From the NCBI RefSeq assembly GCF_022682495.2, contig NC_071392.1:140378818-140442817 (forward strand): DNA of 64,000 bases. The letters are read 5' to 3'. A model generated the notes under the pieces. The model was not told where the DNA came from, did not search any database, and worked only from the letters and a program-made list of their open reading frames with translations. Both the position numbers and the translations under genes were made by a program. Source of the stretch: Desmodus rotundus. Taxonomy: Eukaryota; Chordata; Mammalia; Chiroptera; Phyllostomidae. Positions 63,401-64,000 of the stretch are shown one piece after another (the stretch's first letter is position 1; every line of letters begins with the position of its first letter).

Positions 63401-63488
63401 GGACTAACCTGGAGCAGGACCACGAGCATCTTCTGGAAGTGGCCAGACGTGTCACCAATGATGTCAGCCTCCAGGTCTCGCTCGTAGG
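36370..63488 (-). CDS. ANXA6: ANXA6 (annexin A6), exons 7-26: residues 137-673 and stop
   Basis: Annexin A6 is a cytosolic Ca2+-dependent phospholipid-binding protein with eight annexin repeats in two four-repeat lobes. It acts at the plasma membrane and endosomes in membrane repair, cholesterol handling and trafficking, and as a scaffold for PKC-alpha and p120RasGAP. Twenty coding exons are visible and join in frame, giving 1,616 coding nt. They cover the end of repeat 2, repeat 3 (KWGTDE), repeat 4 (GLGTRD), the inter-lobe linker ([16 protein letters not shown]), repeat 5 (GLGTDE), repeat 6 (GAGTDE), repeat 7, repeat 8 (GAGTDE) and the C terminus CGGED. Eight-repeat length, linker sequence and the six-residue cassette identify A6 rather than any other annexin. 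Exons 1-6 are beyond the right edge. No frameshift or premature stop was seen. Confidence 0.97.
36600..36845 (-). repeat. L1 fragment downstream of the last ANXA6 acceptor
   Basis: TTTTTCATGGCTGCATCGTA, TTCTACTGCAGGGACAGACC and ATTATAAACAGTGCTGGCAC are antisense L1 text, in the intron between exons 26 and 25. Confidence 0.55.
36980..37285 (+). repeat. L1 3' UTR fragment
   Basis: ACACGATTCCATTTATGTGA, GGTGGCCGAGGGCTGGGGGC-like text and GTGAATTATATGTCAATAAC follow L1M 3'-end order. Same intron as the antisense L1 fragment. Confidence 0.6.
37520..37642 (-). CDS. ANXA6: ANXA6 exon 25 (residues 614-654)
   Basis: 123 bp, phase 0 both ends, acceptor CCCCCCAG and donor GTGAGG. Encodes the core of repeat 8: the type II Ca2+ loop GAGTDEKTL, then [18 protein letters not shown] and [12 protein letters not shown]. 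It is the same length as exon 12, which encodes the equivalent part of repeat 4, reflecting the internal duplication that made the gene. Confidence 0.96.
38947..39005 (-). CDS. ANXA6: ANXA6 exon 24 (residues 594-613)
   Basis: 59 bp, split first codon, acceptor TGGCCAG and donor GTAAGA. Encodes [20 protein letters not shown], the junction between repeats 7 and 8. It is the partner, in length and phase, of exon 11 in the first lobe. Confidence 0.96.
39255..39735 (+). mobile_element. MER5-like sequences interrupted by a Ves SINE
   Basis: GCACAGGGCCTCAAACTTCT before, and GCATCAGTGACATCTGGGGA with GCCCCACCCCAGG after, match MER5-type text on each side of the SINE at 39341-39550. The SINE must therefore be the younger insertion. 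Confidence 0.45.
39341..39550 (+). mobile_element. Ves-type bat SINE in ANXA6 intron
   Basis: Starts GCCCTGGCTGGGGTGGCTCA, contains GGTTCGATACCCGGTCAGGG and ends in an A/T-rich tail with AAATAAATAAATTT. Imperfect 13-bp flanking repeats (AAAACTCAAGTGT and AAAACACAGGTGT) look like its target-site duplication. Lies between exons 24 and 23. Confidence 0.88.
40160..40470 (+). repeat. L2 LINE fragment
   Basis: TGTATCACCTCCTCCAAGAA and GCCTGCCCTGACTAAATCAA are characteristic of the L2 3' region; AAGTTGTATCACC occurs twice here, at about 40311 and 40366. Lies between ANXA6 exons 24 and 23. Confidence 0.5.
40809..40904 (-). CDS. ANXA6: ANXA6 exon 23 (residues 562-593)
   Basis: 96 bp with split codons at both ends, acceptor GGTGCCAG and donor GTAACT. 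Encodes [15 protein letters not shown], then [16 protein letters not shown]: the second half of repeat 7. Equivalent in length and phase to exon 10 of repeat 3. Confidence 0.96.
41285..41545 (-). repeat. MIR element in ANXA6 intron
   Basis: TACCATGTGCCAGGCATTGT, GTGCTAAGTGCTGTTTGTGA and CACAGCAATCTTGTGTGGCA match antisense MIR. Lies between exons 23 and 22. Confidence 0.65.
42074..42170 (-). CDS. ANXA6: ANXA6 exon 22 (residues 531-561, one-residue insertion)
   Basis: 97 bp, enters in phase 0, donor GTGAGG. Encodes [18 protein letters not shown], then [14 protein letters not shown], the first half of repeat 7. The loop reads SSGGDK, where the human protein as I recall has PSGDK, so there is one extra glycine. 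This repeat lacks the canonical G-x-G-T Ca2+ loop, as in other mammals. Confidence 0.95.
42810..42827 (-). CDS. ANXA6: ANXA6 exon 21, 18-bp cassette exon (VAAEIL)
   Basis: An 18-nt exon encoding VAAEIL, flanked by a long pyrimidine tract ending CTGCTCTCAG and by a consensus donor GTGAGT. It is phase 0 at both ends, so it can be included or skipped without shifting the frame. This is the residue 525-530 segment whose alternative use makes the two annexin A6 isoforms. Too short to be found by ordinary ORF search. Confidence 0.92.
43560..45960 (+). repeat. Cluster of old L1 3' fragments in ANXA6 intron 20
   Basis: At least four L1 tail fragments lie in tandem: about 43600-43960 (CACAGCCATTAAAAAGAACG), 44090-44420 (GACATCATCTAAGTGAAATG), 44720-45255 (ATTCATAGTAGCTCAAAGGT; GAAATGTTCTAGGTTGATAG; TGAATTATATTTCCCTGAAG) and 45530-45960. 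The region is AT-rich and otherwise featureless. It is the largest ANXA6 intron in the window and directly precedes the cassette exon in transcription order. Confidence 0.65.
45960..47701. other. ANXA6 intron 20, exon-20-proximal part
   Basis: Contains MIR-like text at 46480-46650 (GGAGTCAGGCAGACCTGGGT) and about 47290-47440 (GCTGTGTGACTTTCAGGAGT). The rest is unremarkable. Confidence 0.5.
47702..47755 (-). CDS. ANXA6: ANXA6 exon 20 (residues 507-524)
   Basis: 54 bp, phase 0 both ends, acceptor CTGCTGCAG and donor GTGAGA. Encodes [18 protein letters not shown], the charged linker between repeats 6 and 7 that precedes the cassette exon. Slightly more diverged than repeat-core exons. Confidence 0.95.
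48322..48401 (-). CDS. ANXA6: ANXA6 exon 19 (residues 480-506)
   Basis: 80 bp, split first codon, acceptor TTGTCTCAG and donor GTGGGT. Encodes [18 protein letters not shown] then KRILISLAT, the C-terminal half of repeat 6. Same length and phase as exon 7 of repeat 2. Confidence 0.96.
49214..49304 (-). CDS. ANXA6: ANXA6 exon 18 (residues 450-479)
   Basis: 91 bp, acceptor CTAG and donor GTAGGT. Encodes [18 protein letters not shown] then [12 protein letters not shown]. It carries the type II Ca2+-binding loop (GAGT) of repeat 6 and the classic annexin IEILATRTN helix. Confidence 0.96.
49305..52173. other. ANXA6 intron 17
   Basis: Contains the probable LTR relic at 50205-50990 and a MIR at 51195-51440 (GGGGCCAGACACACTTGATC; CAGTTTTCTCATCTGTACAT). 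Remaining sequence shows nothing I can name. Confidence 0.5.
50205..50990 (+). mobile_element. Probable solitary endogenous retrovirus LTR relic
   Basis: This stretch has no coding content but reads like an ERV1-class LTR: a U3-like part with GACAAAGCACCCAGTGTGCA, CT-rich runs (CTCTCTCCTGCTCTCTCC), TTTCACTTTGTTTCTCCTAC and CACTCCAAGGGTCCCGATGA. No internal viral genes adjoin it. The class is inferred from style, and the boundaries are uncertain. Lies in the ANXA6 intron between exons 18 and 17. Confidence 0.4.
52174..52287 (-). CDS. ANXA6: ANXA6 exon 17 (residues 412-449)
   Basis: 114 bp, phase 0 both ends, acceptor TTGCAG and donor GTACAG. Encodes [20 protein letters not shown] then [18 protein letters not shown]: end of repeat 5 and start of repeat 6. 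[11 protein letters not shown] matches annexin A6, with D for A at one position. Confidence 0.96.
52911..53005 (-). CDS. ANXA6: ANXA6 exon 16 (residues 380-411)
   Basis: 95 bp, split first codon, donor GTAAGG. Encodes [16 protein letters not shown] then [16 protein letters not shown], the helix-loop core of repeat 5, completing its GLGTDE Ca2+ loop together with exon 15. Confidence 0.96.
53006..54097. other. ANXA6 intron 15
   Basis: Contains a MIR fragment at 53735-53850 (CCCAAAGTCACACAGTAAAT). Otherwise no feature. Confidence 0.5.
54098..54179 (-). CDS. ANXA6: ANXA6 exon 15 (residues 353-380)
   Basis: 82 bp, acceptor TTTCTTGCAG and donor GTAAGG. Encodes [20 protein letters not shown] then RKAMKGL: the end of the inter-lobe linker and the start of repeat 5. 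The TVRPANDF segment is typical of annexin A6. Confidence 0.96.
54700..54880 (-). mobile_element. Ves-type bat SINE, antisense
   Basis: The plus strand reads GAGAGAGAGAGGGAGAGAGAC, then GCGCCCTGACTGGGAATC, then GAGCCACGCTGGCCAGGG, the complement of a Ves element. Intron 14 of ANXA6. Confidence 0.85.
56052..56130 (-). CDS. ANXA6: ANXA6 exon 14 (residues 326-352), inter-lobe linker
   Basis: 79 bp, split first codon, acceptor CATTCCAG and donor GTCAGA. Encodes [20 protein letters not shown] then AVARVE. This is the flexible connector between the two four-repeat lobes and is unique to annexin A6, so it is the strongest single piece of evidence for the gene's identity. Confidence 0.97.
57205..57263 (-). 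CDS. ANXA6: ANXA6 exon 13 (residues 307-326)
   Basis: 59 bp, acceptor CCCCAG and donor GTAAGT, ends with two bases of a split Asp codon. Encodes [19 protein letters not shown], the final helix of repeat 4. Position 321 is Cys, the usual annexin residue, where human A6 as I recall has Ser. Confidence 0.96.
58334..58456 (-). CDS. ANXA6: ANXA6 exon 12 (residues 266-306)
   Basis: 123 bp, phase 0 both ends, acceptor TTCCAG and donor GTGAGC. Encodes [20 protein letters not shown] then [21 protein letters not shown]. It carries the GLGT Ca2+ loop of repeat 4. Confidence 0.97.
58595..58780 (-). mobile_element. Older bat tRNA-SINE, antisense
   Basis: Complement of a tRNA-derived SINE: GAGAGAGGAAAGGAGGAAG tract, GATTTGTTGTTCCACCTATC, GTGCCCTGACCAGGAATG and terminal GAGCTACCCAACCAGGGCT. 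The TTGTTCCAC...CATTCATTGGTT body marks an older subfamily than the copies at 6247 and 39341. Confidence 0.8.
58799..58990 (-). mobile_element. Older bat tRNA-SINE, antisense, next to previous copy
   Basis: Same subfamily and orientation as the element ending at 58780, with only about 18 bp between them; ends CGAGCTACCTGGCCAGGGCC. Lies in the ANXA6 intron between exons 12 and 11. Confidence 0.8.
59000..59345 (-). repeat. L1-like fragment, antisense
   Basis: TTGTCACTGTGCCACTATGT, GATGGACACCGAGTTGTTTC and TTTCAAAAAGTGTGACTTCC resemble inverted L1 text between ANXA6 exons 12 and 11. Confidence 0.4.
59617..59675 (-). CDS. ANXA6: ANXA6 exon 11 (residues 246-265)
   Basis: 59 bp, split first codon, acceptor TTCTTCTCAG and donor GTGCGT. 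Encodes [20 protein letters not shown] at the junction of repeats 3 and 4. Confidence 0.97.
60200..60295 (-). CDS. ANXA6: ANXA6 exon 10 (residues 214-245)
   Basis: 96 bp with split codons at both ends, acceptor CTCACCCAG and donor GTATGT. Encodes [20 protein letters not shown] then [12 protein letters not shown], the second half of repeat 3. Identical, as far as I can recall, to the human sequence. Confidence 0.97.
60722..60815 (-). CDS. ANXA6: ANXA6 exon 9 (residues 183-213)
   Basis: 94 bp, acceptor CCCTTTAG and donor GTAAGC. Encodes [19 protein letters not shown] then [12 protein letters not shown], the first half of repeat 3 with its KWGTDE loop. Confidence 0.97.
60895..61395 (+). repeat. 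L2 LINE 3' fragment(s)
   Basis: CAGGACCTTTGCACATGCCT, CCTTCAAATCCTATTTGTTC, CATGGACTCCTCCAGGACGG and GTGCCTGGCAGATAGCAGGT are in L2 3'-end order. It fills most of the ANXA6 intron between exons 9 and 8. Confidence 0.7.
61625..61681 (-). CDS. ANXA6: ANXA6 exon 8 (residues 164-182)
   Basis: 57 bp, phase 0 both ends, acceptor CTGCCCAG and donor GTAAAC. Encodes [19 protein letters not shown], the acidic linker between repeats 2 and 3. It is the counterpart of exon 20 in the second lobe. Confidence 0.97.
61682..63408. other. ANXA6 intron 7
   Basis: No exon, clear repeat or regulatory motif recognised in this 1.7-kb interval. Confidence 0.5.
63409..63488 (-). CDS. ANXA6: ANXA6 exon 7 (residues 137-163)
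   Basis: 80 bp, split first codon (Ala), acceptor CCTTGCAG and donor GTTAGT. Encodes [19 protein letters not shown] then KMLVVLLQ, the end of repeat 2. It is the most 5' ANXA6 exon in the window; the preceding exon (GIGTDEKC-type loop) is not found in the remaining 500 bp. Confidence 0.97.
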
Positions 63489-63794
63489 CTGCAAGGTTGG
63501 AACACAAGCTCTAGTCCCGTGCCCAGGAGACCCCGGGGATCCAGGAGGAAGGTCCCTGCTGACCCCAAAGGGTCAGATATTGCTTACAAACCCCATCACC
63601 CAGTCTCCAGGACTGCCATGGCAAGACCAGGGTGTATTTTCAAGTTCCCTGCACTGATCCATGATGGGATATGATAGAATCTATCCACTTCTCTGTCCCC
63701 GCCGGTGCCACCCTCCTCTGGGCACCACCATCGCTCACTGGACGGCAGCTACAGGCTTCTGACTCTCCTCTCTGCACCTGCTCTCACTTTCTCT

Positions 63795-64000
63795 CCAATC
63801 CACAGCAACAGGGGCGACCCCCTTAAAGCCCACATCTGATCATGGGCTCCCCTGCTTCCCACTGGACTTATAATGAAACACAATCTTTTTATCTTGGCCT
63901 TCGGGCCTGCACCCAGCCCTCCACGGCTCCAGCCTCAGTCTGGCTACCAGGTTCGTTTCTGCCCCAGGGCCTTTGGACCTGCTGGTCGCTCTGCATGCTA
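63795..64000 (+). repeat. L2-like LINE fragment at window edge
   Basis: TCTGATCATGGGCTCCCCTG, CTTCCCACTGGACTTATAAT and GCCCCAGGGCCTTTGGACCT match L2 text. It continues beyond the window. Confidence 0.55.

Noticed and set aside
1..64000. A novel operon, defence system or CRISPR-like array
   Set aside because: The window is ordinary mammalian genic DNA: two known split genes, SINE/LINE repeats and no regularly spaced repeats or compact gene clusters.
63489..64000. ANXA6 exon 6 expected to the right of exon 7
   Set aside because: No GIGTDEK-type coding with splice sites is present; the interval holds L2-like sequence, so exon 6 lies beyond the window.

Overview
This window is vertebrate, specifically mammalian, nuclear DNA. 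Coding exons are short, spaced by kilobases and bounded by GT/AG splice sites, and old mammalian repeats (MIR, L2, L1, MER5-like) fill the gaps. Six tRNA-derived SINEs of the bat Ves type point to a bat, probably a yangochiropteran. Exact species cannot be read from the sequence.

Two genes are present, both on the minus strand. On the left (about 0.7-20 kb) is the 5' part of TNIP1 (ABIN1), a ubiquitin-binding inhibitor of NF-kB and cell-death signalling. Four coding exons (codons 1 to about 147) lie at 744-5224, and an untranslated first exon ends at 19668 in a CpG-rich promoter with an NF-kB site, two CCAAT boxes and a GC box. A second candidate untranslated exon lies 5.5 kb further upstream (25161-25243), with a palindromic kB site just 5' of it, suggesting an alternative NF-kB-driven promoter.

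On the right (about 35.4-63.5 kb) are the last 20 coding exons of ANXA6 (annexin A6), matching residues 137-673 of the human protein: the end of annexin repeat 2 through repeat 8, stop codon and 3' UTR. Every exon joins in frame with consensus splice sites, so the gene looks intact. The 18-bp cassette exon that produces the two known annexin A6 isoforms is preserved. The first six exons and the promoter lie beyond the right edge.

The gene order and orientation match the TNIP1-ANXA6 neighbourhood of human chromosome 5q33. The intergenic part (about 20-35 kb) and the introns hold repeats, several kB-like motifs, a CA-rich minisatellite, a small hAT-type DNA transposon, a probable retroviral LTR relic and a roughly 225-bp direct duplication that includes part of the ANXA6 3' UTR. 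I found no RNA gene, CRISPR array or bacterial or viral gene system. The candidates most worth checking are the upstream TNIP1 promoter, the altered ANXA6 repeat-7 loop next to the cassette exon, and the duplicated 3' UTR block.
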